DNA from: Actinomortierella ambigua
Taxonomy: Eukaryota > Mortierellomycota > Mortierellomycetes > Mortierellales > Mortierellaceae
DNA: 15,740 bases
Direction of reading: 5' to 3'
Assembly: GCA_016098155.1 (NCBI GenBank)
Contig: JAAAJB010000605.1
Coordinates: forward strand, 5,074 to 20,813
Part shown: one piece after another, positions 7,041-15,525 of the stretch
Layout of the letters: every line of letters starts with the position of its first letter
How positions within the stretch are numbered: the stretch's first letter is position 1
The notes under the pieces: model-generated
Database searches by the model: none
What the model was told of the DNA's origin: nothing
Seen by the model: only the letters and a program-made list of their open reading frames with translations
Translations under genes and position numbers: made by a program

Positions 7041-7048
7041 TTTATATA
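7041..7048 (-). promoter_or_regulatory. TATA box, probable promoter of the crystallin-like gene
   Basis: TATATAAA on the minus strand, about 197 bases upstream of the ATG at 6844. The distance is long for a direct leader and fits the possible 5'-UTR intron ending at TTTTATAG just before the ATG. Confidence 0.45.
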
Positions 7049-8035
7049 CGTGAAGACGGCGACAAAAAATACACGAAGCAAGTCGTTTTTTTATCTATCT
7101 ACAACCACTTGCTACCTCTTGTATTGTTGCTACCACTTCTCGCATTGTTTCTTTCTGGTGCTCACTGCGCAGGATCCATTGGCTGGGGAGGGGAACTGCC
7201 GGAACATGGACTGGAGTTTTCTAATGCACCAATGGCATTGTTGCTCAACGCGATCAAAATGCTCAAAAACTCGAACACGCACCGTCGTGATCCGTCGGTT
7301 TCCCGCATGGGTTGCATTTTCTGTTTCTTGAATACTAGAACTTGATAGAACTTGTATGGGTTCTGATCACTGCATTGTCCTCGGAAGCATTGCGCTAATT
7401 GTTTGTGTTACCGATTCCCACGCTAATGCACGCTTTCAGGTATGTTTCCTATGCCAATGTGTAACTTTCAGATATTTTTCTTCCTGTTACACTAACAGAC
7501 ATGCACGGCCCAAATCCTACCTTTCTATTTTTTGGATGCATTTTATCAAGTCGTTGGCCGGCCGTTTCCGCACGTTTTTCAGGTCCCAGTTCTTTTCATG
7601 CACTGCTATTGGTGATTTTTCAACGGCGTCCTTGCACATGCACGTTCTAACCCAATCGCGCCATCTTGAACTGTGCACTTGTGTTCTCTACATGTGTGTT
7701 TGTGTGCGTGTTTTCACTCCTGTACATGCATGTCTTGATCAAAATAAGGTTTACGTCAAGGAATGTGTGCCGCCCTCAATGACCCCTACATTTCTGAGCG
7801 CATACAATCTTTTTTTTTCTTTTGCCGTTCCCTTGACATCTCTATTGTTGGCCACAAGGCGGTATGTTTTTTTTCTTTTTGTGGTGCTGTGCAAGAGAAA
7901 CCGTGCACTGCCTCAGCCTACGACCATGAGAGCGGTAGGATTGTAAAATGAGCCCGCAGCATGCACGTATTTTCACACGCAGAATTGGCAGGTTTGAAAC
8001 ATCTTTCCCTTCGTTCCTGGGACGGGTAGAGAAGG
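7049..8035. other. AT-rich, T-rich spacer without a recognised gene
   Basis: The region is richer in T and lower in GC than the genes around it, with several T8-9 runs. The 196-codon plus-strand frame at 7356-7946 has a Phe/Cys/Leu composition caused by the pyrimidine bias and shows no domain or signal. No tRNA-like cloverleaf or transposon terminus was noticed. Confidence 0.45.
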
Positions 8036-8320
8036 CTAGTACGACAGTCGTGTAATCTCGTTGGTGAAATCGACGGCATAGAAGAAGTATTGGGCTGTGA
8101 ATGCAGCTAGCGTTGAGTGACATGGTTGAGCGATTTGATCTTCGACGATGAGATTTCAGACATCGCCGCGACGGCGCCAGCGCCGTATGCGAACACTGCC
8201 AAGAAAAAAACAACAAAGAACGTGAGAATAAGCAAGGAGATTGAGTGGTGCGGTCACCAAGTTAACGTCGACAACATCAGCTCGAGGTCAATTTTGGACC
8301 AGTACCGTTTCAGTCGTACC
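8036..8320 (-). pseudogene. Coding-like remnant of a membrane protein, unknown family
   Basis: On the minus strand one frame reads RYWSKIDLELMLSTLTW, a TGA, then a hydrophobic stretch (SISLLILTFFVVFFLAVFAY) and GAGAVAAMSEISSSKIKSLN to HVTQR and a TAG. Immediately after, another frame continues AAFTAQYFFYAVDFTNEITR to a TAG at 8036-8038. Third positions are mostly G/C, unlike the AT-rich flanks. The pattern fits a small multi-span membrane protein broken by one stop and one frameshift. Alternatively TTTTTTTCTTGGCAG within the hydrophobic stretch is a splice acceptor and only the following part is an exon. The family is not recognised. Confidence 0.33.
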
Positions 8321-8539
8321 CGACGGAGAAGGATCCCCGGTGCCTCTCAAGTCTTGTTGTTTTGTTTATGTGGTTTGCCGTAGGTACTTGGCTGTAGGGT
8401 GCATATTAGCTTATGAGTCGTTCTTCCTAGGATTGGGATTGACTCGTTCATTCTAGGTTGCGTTCCATCTTCAGGATGCATGACTTGCAAAAAAAATAAA
8501 AAAAAAAGAGAGCATGGGCATGATCACAAACAAAATCTC

Positions 8540-8546
8540 TATATAA
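8540..8546 (+). promoter_or_regulatory. TATA box of the small secreted-peptide gene
   Basis: TATATAA lies 82 bases upstream of the ATG at 8622. It is followed by a pyrimidine/A-rich leader ending CCAAAC before the ATG, a typical strong fungal promoter arrangement. Confidence 0.65.
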
Positions 8547-8621
8547 ACTCCCTTCTACGACTGTTTCTTCACCTTCAGAAAACAACTCTACTTTTCGATC
8601 TTCACACACTTATATCCAAAC

Positions 8622-8846
8622 ATGCTGGCCCGCACCTACATCACCTACGTCGCCGTTGCTGCTATCGCCCTCGTCTCCGTGGTCCACGCTGCTCCCGCTG
8701 TCAACCCCGAGGCCCCTAACCTGGACAGCGTTCGCAAGCTCGAAGCCGTCGCTCAAGAGATTGAGGGTCCCGCGACCCTCCCCGTCCCCAAGGAGCTTTT
8801 CCCCTTGTGCTGCATCCGCAAGATCGAGCCTTGCTGTATCATCTAA
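8622..8846 (+). CDS. Small secreted cysteine-paired peptide precursor (C-terminal CC-x6-CC)
   Basis: The 74-residue product has a clear signal peptide (residues 1-23, hydrophobic core VAVAAIALVSVV, cleavage near HA-AP). A polar Pro/Glu-rich spacer (about 25-58, no Cys) follows, then a C-terminal segment FPLCCIRKIEPCCII with all four cysteines as two adjacent pairs (63-64 and 71-72). This pre-pro-peptide design is that of a small disulfide peptide released by proteolysis. The lysine at 57 could be a processing site, but no dibasic Kex2 site is seen. Codon use is strongly biased to C-ending codons, suggesting high expression. TATA box, leader and AATAAA signal are all in place, so the gene looks complete and single-exon. 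No family is recognised. The CC/CC spacing resembles short disulfide peptides of other organisms only in layout. Activity unknown; effector, antimicrobial or signal peptide are all possible. Confidence 0.78.
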   Translation: MLARTYITYVAVAAIALVSVVHAAPAVNPEAPNLDSVRKLEAVAQEIEGPATLPVPKELFPLCCIRKIEPCCII

Positions 8847-8853
8847 TCTGTCC

Positions 8854-8859
8854 AATAAA
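8854..8859 (+). terminator. Polyadenylation signal of the secreted-peptide gene
   Basis: AATAAA occurs eight bases after the TAA stop (8844-8846) and overlaps a second ATAAATAA. Together with the TATA box it delimits a very compact transcription unit. Confidence 0.6.
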
Positions 8860-9700
8860 TAACCATGAGTGGCCTAATTCAGTAGCCGCTCTTGTTTTTT
8901 CTGCCATACCTACAGTGTGAAGAGAAGGAGACATGTGTTTTCGCCATTTAGCCTTATTGCCATCGTGTTCTTGTTCATGGTCCATCTCATCTATTTAAAT
9001 CGGATTTTGGACACGTGGCATGACAAAGAAATGGGTAACAAGAGGAAAGAAGATAGTAATTGAGAACCATGGGTTGTGGGCAATTTACTGGGGTTGAAGT
9101 AGCTTGTAGAAGGGACAAGTCAGACGAAGGCCTCGCCTATTCGTGCCGTTTTCTTCTCTTCACGTCTCCGATATGCATGTCGCAATTATTCAACTTGTCC
9201 ATGGGCCTACTATTGTTTCTTTCCCTCATGCTCCGATTTCCCAACAAACAATCATAGCGGGGGGGGGGGCGAAGAAGTATTATGGGCATCTTTCGTGGAA
9301 ACCGTTCATGTGCGAGTAGATGAGAGGATTTTAAGTGCGTTTGTAACACTGAGCATGCTTTATGAACGTCCTGCTGCATCGACCCCCCTTTTTTATTTTG
9401 CCATGTATCCATCTTTTGCAGTCTCAGTTGTGTCCAAGCAGATTTTTGACGAATTCTGGCGTGTTGTACAGTCATTAACTCTGGTCGGACGCGGCCTAAA
9501 GCCACGACTGCCCAGCAAACCGCTTCGCCTCGTGCACCAATAGAGAGGATCAAGCACGGATGACACCCGCATACAAAGAGACCAGAGCTTATTCTTGTTA
9601 TCCAACTTGACACGCTTGGTATGGGCGTGGTCCCTCCCGTGAGCGAAGAACGAACTGATAAATTGGTATGTGGCTATGCAAACCCATCCCCTACATCTCC
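8860..9700. other. Spacer without a recognised gene
   Basis: Short open frames on both strands (for example plus 9295-9543) show no domain. A G10 run lies at about 9259-9268 and a C run at about 9701-9710. The last ~200 bases probably hold the promoter and leader of the F-box gene, but no clear TATA box was found. Confidence 0.4.
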
Positions 9701-9801
9701 CCCCCCCCTTTCTTCTTCTTGGCATTACTTCTCCTCCCCATTTGTCACCACATCCATCAATTCCTCCACTCATTCCTCCATTCCTCATTTCTTCATTCCT
9801 G
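9701..9801 (+). promoter_or_regulatory. Pyrimidine-rich ATTCCTCC-type leader of the F-box gene
   Basis: An almost pure pyrimidine/A stretch with repeated ATTCCTCC, ATTTCTTC and ATTCCT units runs straight into the ATG. The same style of leader precedes the pseudogene copy at 11857 and the relic at 2793, so it was duplicated with the coding sequence. Confidence 0.5.
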
Positions 9802-11571
9802 ATGGCCACCTTGTCCGAAGCCCCAGCCGAAATACTCTTGTACATAGCGGAAAACCTAGACCAGTCTTCGCTCAACGCATGCCTGAGAGTCTGCCGGCGA
9901 TGGCACCAGCTGTTCACACCACAGAGGTGGCGATTGATCCATACGTTCAACTGGGGCAATCGGGCCTTTCGTGATCAACTAAGAGACCATCGCCACCACG
10001 TCCAGCGCCTCGTGTGGTGCGATGTTGATCGGTTACGACGGCAGTCCAGTTACGCTTATAGCCATGCCTTCTCAACATTTTGCTCGTTGGCACAGCTTCG
10101 TTGGGAGTCGAGACCAGACAGTTTGACGGATCTCCAGAGCCTGGTTAACAACCAACTGGATCGTTTGCTTAGGCAGCTGTGCGAGGAAGAAGGGTTGGGA
10201 GAAGGGGAAGCAGGGAGTTGGACCGGTCGCTACACTCGTTATGATGATCGTCTACAGATCTGGTTAATCATTCATTTGCTATTAGCCTTTAAAAACCTCC
10301 GTCGACTTGTGTGGATCACGCCTGTACTCGCTTCATGGTTGGACAATCCACAAGATTGGCTCCAGTTGCGTCAGGCATGGCTCTCCATCTACTCCACTGT
10401 TGAGGAGCTGTATGTCTGGAACCTGGATCAGCCATGTTATGAGCCAATCGTGACATTGCCACCACCTTCTCCTCTCGAGTTTGATGCTTCCTCATCATGG
10501 TCGACGTCATTTAACGTCGATCAACACGAGAATATTCTTTTGGAATCACTCAAGTCTCACCATAAGGATTGTCGGTTTTTCCCTCCTGGATGGGAAGATG
10601 CCATGTTTCCTAATCTCAAGGCCCTCTTCCTCGGCAATGTGCAAATGTCACCTGAGACATTTCTTCGACTCATCGCACGGTGTCCCAACCTTCGCTCGAT
10701 CTTGTGGCCTCACTTTACTAAGGTGCCTGTACCACCCGAGTCCAATGTCGATCCATCGTTGCAGGTGCACCACTATTCAGCCAGTGAAGAGTTTTGGAAT
10801 CGGATTCCAGCGCACTTCAGCAACAAGATCCAACATATATGGATAGGACGCCAACATCCACCCATTTTAACTGAGGGAATCATTCGCCACATGCATTGCT
10901 TGCGCCGACTTGATCTACAGCAAGTGGTAGTCACGGACAACCATCTGACCTTGCTCGTGCAGCTACATCCTGCTATCGAGGAAGTCGACATCAGCTTCAG
11001 TCCAGGTCTGTCCTCTGAAGTCGTCTGGGCCTTCTTGTGCCAGGCCAGAAAACTAAAGCGCTTCGAGGCTGATCGTGCTACCTTGAAGATCCCTCAGGTG
11101 TTGCTGGACCATGTCGCCAAACATTCTTTTGCTACCACAGCGAACGGTAGCGAAGGGCAGAAAGCTGATATGGAACTACCTTGGTGGGCTTGTCGGGATC
11201 TCGAGACGCTCATGATCGAGTTTGATATAGCTATGGGCAGCGCTTTGGGGTCGAGAGCCATGTTTGCAATGCTCTCTCGGCTCCCCAAGCTGCGGTATTT
11301 GCGCCTAGCCAACACCAATATTGTATTGAGCGCGGCTGGCGGGATCCGCCAGTTGGCGACGCTCCGGAGGCTAAAGTATTTTGTTCTCGATACCGCCGTG
11401 TACGACGACCTCAGGCGGGAAGACGTGGATTGGATGCTGGAGCATTGGCCGGTACTCAAGTGGCTGCACCTGAGCCGACGAAGCATCCACCAGTTGGCGG
11501 CCATCAAAGGTTGGGCGGAAGAGTGTGGTCGATATGACGTCGTTCGACTCTTCTCGACCATCCCTGACTAA
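9802..11571 (+). CDS. F-box/LRR-like protein, putative SCF substrate receptor
   Basis: F-box proteins bind SKP1 through the N-terminal F-box and present substrates to an SCF ubiquitin ligase. The F-box lies at about residues 5-45 of the 589-residue product: APAEILLYIAENLDQSSLNA then CLRVCRRWHQLF. The remainder is a solenoid of degenerate leucine-rich repeats (for example FPNLKALFLGN, LRRLDLQQ, LPKLRYLRLANTNI, WPVLKWLHLSRRSI), a typical fungal layout. An upstream in-frame extension (from 9670) is only translated leader (Pro/Leu/Ser) and was not used; ATG 9802 places the F-box at the N-terminus and matches the start in both decayed copies. One exon with no stops. It is the intact member of a local family: full-length pseudogene directly downstream, relic at 2793-3250. 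Substrate unknown. Confidence 0.88.
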   Translation: MATLSEAPAEILLYIAENLDQSSLNACLRVCRRWHQLFTPQRWRLIHTFNWGNRAFRDQLRDHRHHVQRLVWCDVDRLRRQSSYAYSHAFSTFCSLAQLRWESRPDSLTDLQSLVNNQLDRLLRQLCEEEGLGEGEAGSWTGRYTRYDDRLQIWLIIHLLLAFKNLRRLVWITPVLASWLDNPQDWLQLRQAWLSIYSTVEELYVWNLDQPCYEPIVTLPPPSPLEFDASSSWSTSFNVDQHENILLESLKSHHKDCRFFPPGWEDAMFPNLKALFLGNVQMSPETFLRLIARCPNLRSILWPHFTKVPVPPESNVDPSLQVHHYSASEEFWNRIPAHFSNKIQHIWIGRQHPPILTEGIIRHMHCLRRLDLQQVVVTDNHLTLLVQLHPAIEEVDISFSPGLSSEVVWAFLCQARKLKRFEADRATLKIPQVLLDHVAKHSFATTANGSEGQKADMELPWWACRDLETLMIEFDIAMGSALGSRAMFAMLSRLPKLRYLRLANTNIVLSAAGGIRQLATLRRLKYFVLDTAVYDDLRREDVDWMLEHWPVLKWLHLSRRSIHQLAAIKGWAEECGRYDVVRLFSTIPD

Positions 11572-11689
11572 TCACCGACATTCCAAGGATTTACTAGGGA
11601 CCATGGATCGATAAGAAGAGTGGATTGACACGAATATAAACGCGTCGTTCAATTTGTACCAATCAAAATTCAACTTCTTGTCCTCTCCA

Positions 11690-11856
11690 TCTTTCCATCT
11701 ATCCACTCCTCCCTTCATTCTTTCGTTCGTTTGTTCCTTCATTCCGTCCTTCATTCTTTCCTTCCCTCGTTCGCTCATTCCTTCGTTCTCTCATTCCCTC
11801 ATTCCCTCAGTCTCTAGTTCCTTCTTTCCATCTTTCCTTCGCTCCATCTTTCTTTC
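11690..11856 (+). repeat. Degenerate tetra/octanucleotide repeat CTTC/ATTCCTTC in the pseudogene leader
   Basis: About 165 bases made of CATTC, CCTTC, CTTT and TCGTTC units immediately before the pseudogene ATG. It is an expanded version of the leader before the intact F-box gene. A TATA-like AATATAAAC occurs upstream near 11634-11642. Confidence 0.7.
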
Positions 11857-13470
11857 ATGAAGGCTACCTTGCCCAAAGTCCCAGACGATATTCATAGAAG
11901 AATATCTCAAAGAATTCTTGTTTCCCATATGCCTGAAGGTTTGCCAACGATGAAACCAGCTGCTCATATCACCCAGGTGGCGACCGCTCAATGCGTTTGA
12001 CTAGGTGGATTTGGTTTTTCTTGATCAAATATAGCCCATCTCCCACCACGTCCAGCAATCCGAATGGCGCGAGATAGATCAAGTTGTAGCGTACTGTGGC
12101 AGGCATCATAGGAATGTCTTCGAGACATTTTTACCAAAGATAATACGGCTTCGCTGGGGACCGAGAATAGACCCAAAGTGTGACACACCTTGGATGAAGT
12201 TTAACTAGCTCGCTTGCTTACACAGTTGAGTCACAACAGGAGCGGGATTGACAGTAGCAGCAAATTGAATGGAGAAGGGAGAGTGGGCCCTGTGAGCTGA
12301 AGAGGATAGGCTTTCGTTCCCTGGACATCACGCCTTCATCAATGGACGCCTGTAAATCCAGTTGCTCAAGAACATTGCACCATGTAATTACCTGCGACGT
12401 GTAGTATGCATCACGCCTACACTAGATTCACGGTTGGAGTCTGCAGGATTTGCTCCAGCTGCATCAGGTATGGCTACCCATCTGTTCCAGTGTCGAGGAG
12501 CTCTATGTTTGGATCCTTGATCCTATCGCATGGCTTAGACCAATCGTGTCCCTGCAACCATGCCGCCCCGTCGACCTTGACGCTTCTTCCTCGTGGTCGA
12601 TTTCGCCTCATGTATGCGAGTTTTCGTCCAAAGCTACTCGGGTCACACCATCAAAACAACCAATACTTCCCACCCAAAGGGTGGGAAGATGCTATGATTC
12701 CCCAAACTCAAGTTCCTTTTCCTTGGCAATATGCAAAATGTCACCCGAGACGATTCTTTGGCTTGTCGCACGATGTCCCAATCTTCGCTCGACCCTATGG
12801 CCCCCAATTTTGTAAGAGTACCTGTTCTGTCCCGAGTCCAATGTCAAAGGTTTACCACAATTCAGTCAGTCCAAAGTTTTTTTTTGGGATCGATCTGCAA
12901 TGTGCATTTTTCGTGACCAAGATCGAACACATTTGGATAGGACGCTAAACATCCATCCAATCTTGACCGAGGAGGTCATTCGCCACATGCCACATGCAAT
13001 CGCTTGCGCCGACTTTGATCTTGCAGTGGGCATGGGGGTCACGGACGAAACATCTGACCATTTGCTTATGCAGCTGCACTCTACTATCGAGGAGGGTCGA
13101 CATCGGCTTTAACCCTGACATTGTCCTCTGATGTTCGTCTGGGCCTTCTTGTGGCGAGGCCAGAAAGCTAAAGCAGGTCTGAGGTCTGATAGGACGAAAT
13201 CGAGGATCCTGATCGATTCGATAAAGGAGGGGAAGAGAGGAAAGGATGGAGTGAGGTGAGCAGTATTGGTGGACCGTGCCAGAAGATATGAACTGTCATA
13301 GACTATCAACTGGCGACACTTCGGAAGTTGAAGAGTTTTTTTTCTTCTCTCGACACCGTCGTGTCCAACACCCTCACCCGCGGCTCGTGAATGTACGCAT
13401 GGATCGAAAAGCAAGTCTTTCAAGAGTGGGCGACAGAGTGTAGGCCGGGAGGTGATCATCAAGTTCACCT
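11857..13470 (+). pseudogene. Full-length disabled tandem copy of the F-box/LRR gene at 9802-11571
   Basis: Starts ATG AAG GCT ACC TTG, matching the intact gene's ATG GCC ACC TTG. The F-box block reads CLKVCQR-stop-NQLL where the intact gene has CLRVCRRWHQLF: TGG has become TGA at 11951-11953. Collinear blocks follow: near 12410-12530 (SSVEELYVW against STVEELYVW), 12680-12850 (PKGWEDAM against PPGWEDAM), 12910-13100 (IEHIWIGR and the STIEE segment), 13135-13170 (cttgtgg.gaggccagaaa), and 13305-13465 at the C-terminal end. Many small indels shift the frame, and roughly 200 bp of the late LRR region (about 13250-13300) is deleted. It sits 285 bp downstream of its parent in the same orientation, so it arose by tandem duplication, not retroposition. 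Aligned by eye. Confidence 0.9.
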
Positions 13471-13576
13471 GATTGCGCATGAACACTCGTGAGTCAAATA
13501 CATTGAGCGACAGGAAGTTTGTATGTACATCTTGGTTGTTTGCCTCTCCCACCCCTCCCAAGGCGATCTCATGCCC

Positions 13577-13614
13577 TTTTTTGCAGTGTTGGGGGGTGTT
13601 TTTTGCAGTGCTGG
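13577..13614 (+). repeat. Short tandem direct repeat
   Basis: TTTTTTGCAGTGTTGG (13577-13592) and TTTTTTGCAGTGCTGG (13599-13614) differ by one base and are 22 bases apart. They lie in the spacer between the pseudogene and the next F-box gene. Each contains a TTTTGCAG sequence that resembles a splice acceptor; this is probably coincidental. Confidence 0.6.
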
Positions 13615-13696
13615 AAGGGTAGGGGGAGAGGAATTTTCTCGGATGCCTCGATACGAACCATGGAGCAAAATCACACGCCCCCACCCCTGAACAAGG

Positions 13697-13702
13697 TATA
13701 AA
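13697..13702 (+). promoter_or_regulatory. TATA box of the second F-box gene
   Basis: GGTATAAAGC occurs 90 bases upstream of the ATG at 13792. It is followed by a pyrimidine-rich leader (CCTTTTCTCTCTCTC) typical of fungal 5' UTRs. Confidence 0.6.
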
Positions 13703-13791
13703 GCGCTCTTGGTGCAACCGCCTTCTTCCTTTTCTCCTCCCCTCTCCTTTTCTCTCTCTCAAGACTGGTAATCATTTCACAATTGTTTCTC

Positions 13792-15525
13792 ATGAGTCCT
13801 CTCGCCTCAAACGCCATGCACAATGCATTGTCCCTCCCAGAGATTTTGTCCATTGTGTTTTCATTCCTGAGCAAAGGGGACCTTGTACGCTGTTCCCTTG
13901 TTTGTCGGGGATGGCACGTGCTCGTTCAGGCACCACTTTGGCAGACCGTGTCGTTTGACCAATTGGCGGCGGGGGTGGTAGTGGACGCGTTCCCACATAA
14001 TGCGGGGCGGGTGCGTCAGCTGCGACTGGGCAAGCCCGGACAGGTGCGGACGAATGGGCTCCATTGCACTCGCCTACGCGCGCTGGCGATCCCGGCCGAC
14101 TATGATGGAGAGATGGCGTGGAGGGATGTGGTGAGCCTTGTGCAGCAAAACAAAGAGACGCTCCTATCGCTGGAGATACAGCAGCAGCAGTGGCGGGATG
14201 CGCATGACTGGCTTTTACAGTCGACTTTGCGCGAGGCCCTCCAGGATACCCCCCAGCTCCAGCAGCTCTCGGTCAATGTGGGCCGCAATGGGCACTTGTC
14301 ACTTCAATCACTTATCGCTCTCATGCTCGAGGTTTGCCCTCAGCTCGACTCGCTGAGCGTCATCTCCGCGGAGGAATGTAGACCCCCTCCCCCTCCACTT
14401 CCTCTTCCTCTTCCACATCCAGCGAAAAAGGGTGTGGGAGGAGGAGGAGGAGTCTTGCTGCATGGCAATTTCCACAAGTCAGGGGCTACACCTACTACCA
14501 CTGAGAGCCTACAACAGTCTCTGCATGCAAGAAATAATAATCCCAGTCAAGCAAAACCGCATCCGCTTCTTCGCGAACTCCGTCTTTGGTTCTCTCGCTG
14601 TGACGACCAGTTTGCGTTCTACGCTCCTTTACTCCACCAATGCCGGCATCTCGTTCGGATCCAAGTCCCCGCCTTACCGCTCACGGCACTACCGGCACTC
14701 CAACAAGTTTTGAAGACAAGGACCGCCACTCCCTTTGAGGCCCTCGATCTCCAACAGCTCGCTTCGTCGTCCCAGTGGAAGGATCCCGACTTGGCGAGCC
14801 TGCTTTGGGCCTGTCCTCGCGATAGTCTCAAGGTCCTGAACCTGTCTCGGTGTCGGGTTGGGTCAAAGACGTTGGAGGTGGTTGGGGAGCATCTGAGTGG
14901 CGGGTTGGAGCAGCTGGAGATGATGCATCTTGCCTATGCCGGGGCCAAAGTCGCGGAGGAGATGGGTCTATGGATCCTTCGGCTGCTCAAGACAACAGGC
15001 CAGCGGTTGGAACGGGTCCTGATCCGGGCGCCGAGAGTGCGTTTGATGGCAGATCTGATCTTGGGGGACGATGAGAGGGATGATGGTAGCAATAGCCATA
15101 GCCATAGCCATAGCAGCAGCAGCAGCGATAGCAGCAGCAACAATACCTTGCGACCCTGGGCATGTGCGCAGACGTTACGCGAGCTAGAGGTGGCAATTGG
15201 CGGGCTATGTCAGTCGAAAAGTTCATGGGGGTTTACGCCGTGCGAGAGCCAGGACCATGATCGGATCTGCCTGCCCAAGCATGCCCGAGTCTTTGCCCAG
15301 CTGAGCACGTTGACGAGGCTGGAGCGGCTGGACGTCACACGGAGCGTGGGCGAGGCAGAGTCGCCAGACTGGTTGGAATGGCGGAAAGCGGCCGGCATAG
15401 GCCAGCTCGCAAAGCTGAGGTGTCTGAGAGAGGTGGTGTATCCTGTCCATACTTTGTTTTCCGATGAAGACAGCAGGTTGATGAAGACCCAATGGCCTCG
15501 CGGCTGCCGTGTTTTAGCTCGATAA
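13792..15525 (+). CDS. F-box/LRR protein, putative SCF substrate receptor (divergent paralogue)
   Basis: The 577-residue product has a textbook F-box at about residues 13-50 (LSLPEILSIVFSFLSKGDLV then RCSLVCRGWHVLVQAPLW). Leucine-rich repeats follow (for example HPLLRELRLWFSRC, LKVLNLSRCRVG, LERLDVTRSVG). Two low-complexity inserts interrupt the solenoid: a Pro/Leu-rich and poly-Gly stretch at about 197-226, and a Ser/His-rich run of alternating SH followed by poly-Ser at about 433-451. It is clearly a different subfamily from the gene at 9802, as no close alignment was seen beyond the F-box. The frame extends upstream only to a non-ATG codon at 13783; ATG 13792 is the first, and an alternative ATG at 13816 (MHNALSLPEIL) would still keep the F-box. 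Single exon, intact. Likely nuclear or cytosolic; substrate unknown. Confidence 0.9.
   Translation: MSPLASNAMHNALSLPEILSIVFSFLSKGDLVRCSLVCRGWHVLVQAPLWQTVSFDQLAAGVVVDAFPHNAGRVRQLRLGKPGQVRTNGLHCTRLRALAIPADYDGEMAWRDVVSLVQQNKETLLSLEIQQQQWRDAHDWLLQSTLREALQDTPQLQQLSVNVGRNGHLSLQSLIALMLEVCPQLDSLSVISAEECRPPPPPLPLPLPHPAKKGVGGGGGVLLHGNFHKSGATPTTTESLQQSLHARNNNPSQAKPHPLLRELRLWFSRCDDQFAFYAPLLHQCRHLVRIQVPALPLTALPALQQVLKTRTATPFEALDLQQLASSSQWKDPDLASLLWACPRDSLKVLNLSRCRVGSKTLEVVGEHLSGGLEQLEMMHLAYAGAKVAEEMGLWILRLLKTTGQRLERVLIRAPRVRLMADLILGDDERDDGSNSHSHSHSSSSSDSSSNNTLRPWACAQTLRELEVAIGGLCQSKSSWGFTPCESQDHDRICLPKHARVFAQLSTLTRLERLDVTRSVGEAESPDWLEWRKAAGIGQLAKLRCLREVVYPVHTLFSDEDSRLMKTQWPRGCRVLAR

Noticed and set aside
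7441..7472. GTATGT...TTTCAG resembling a complete intron
   Set aside because: Only 32 bases long, below normal fungal intron size, and not flanked by convincing coding sequence.
7356..7946. 196-codon plus-strand open frame
   Set aside because: Its Phe/Cys/Leu-rich composition follows from the pyrimidine-rich strand. No domain or signal peptide was seen, and codon use is unlike the nearby real genes.
9670..9801. N-terminal extension of the F-box gene
   Set aside because: Translates a pyrimidine-rich leader into Pro/Leu/Ser. Both decayed copies align only from the ATG equivalent to 9802.
12406..12948. 180-codon frame that looks like a separate gene
   Set aside because: It is a frameshifted translation of the F-box pseudogene; the DNA aligns collinearly with the intact copy.
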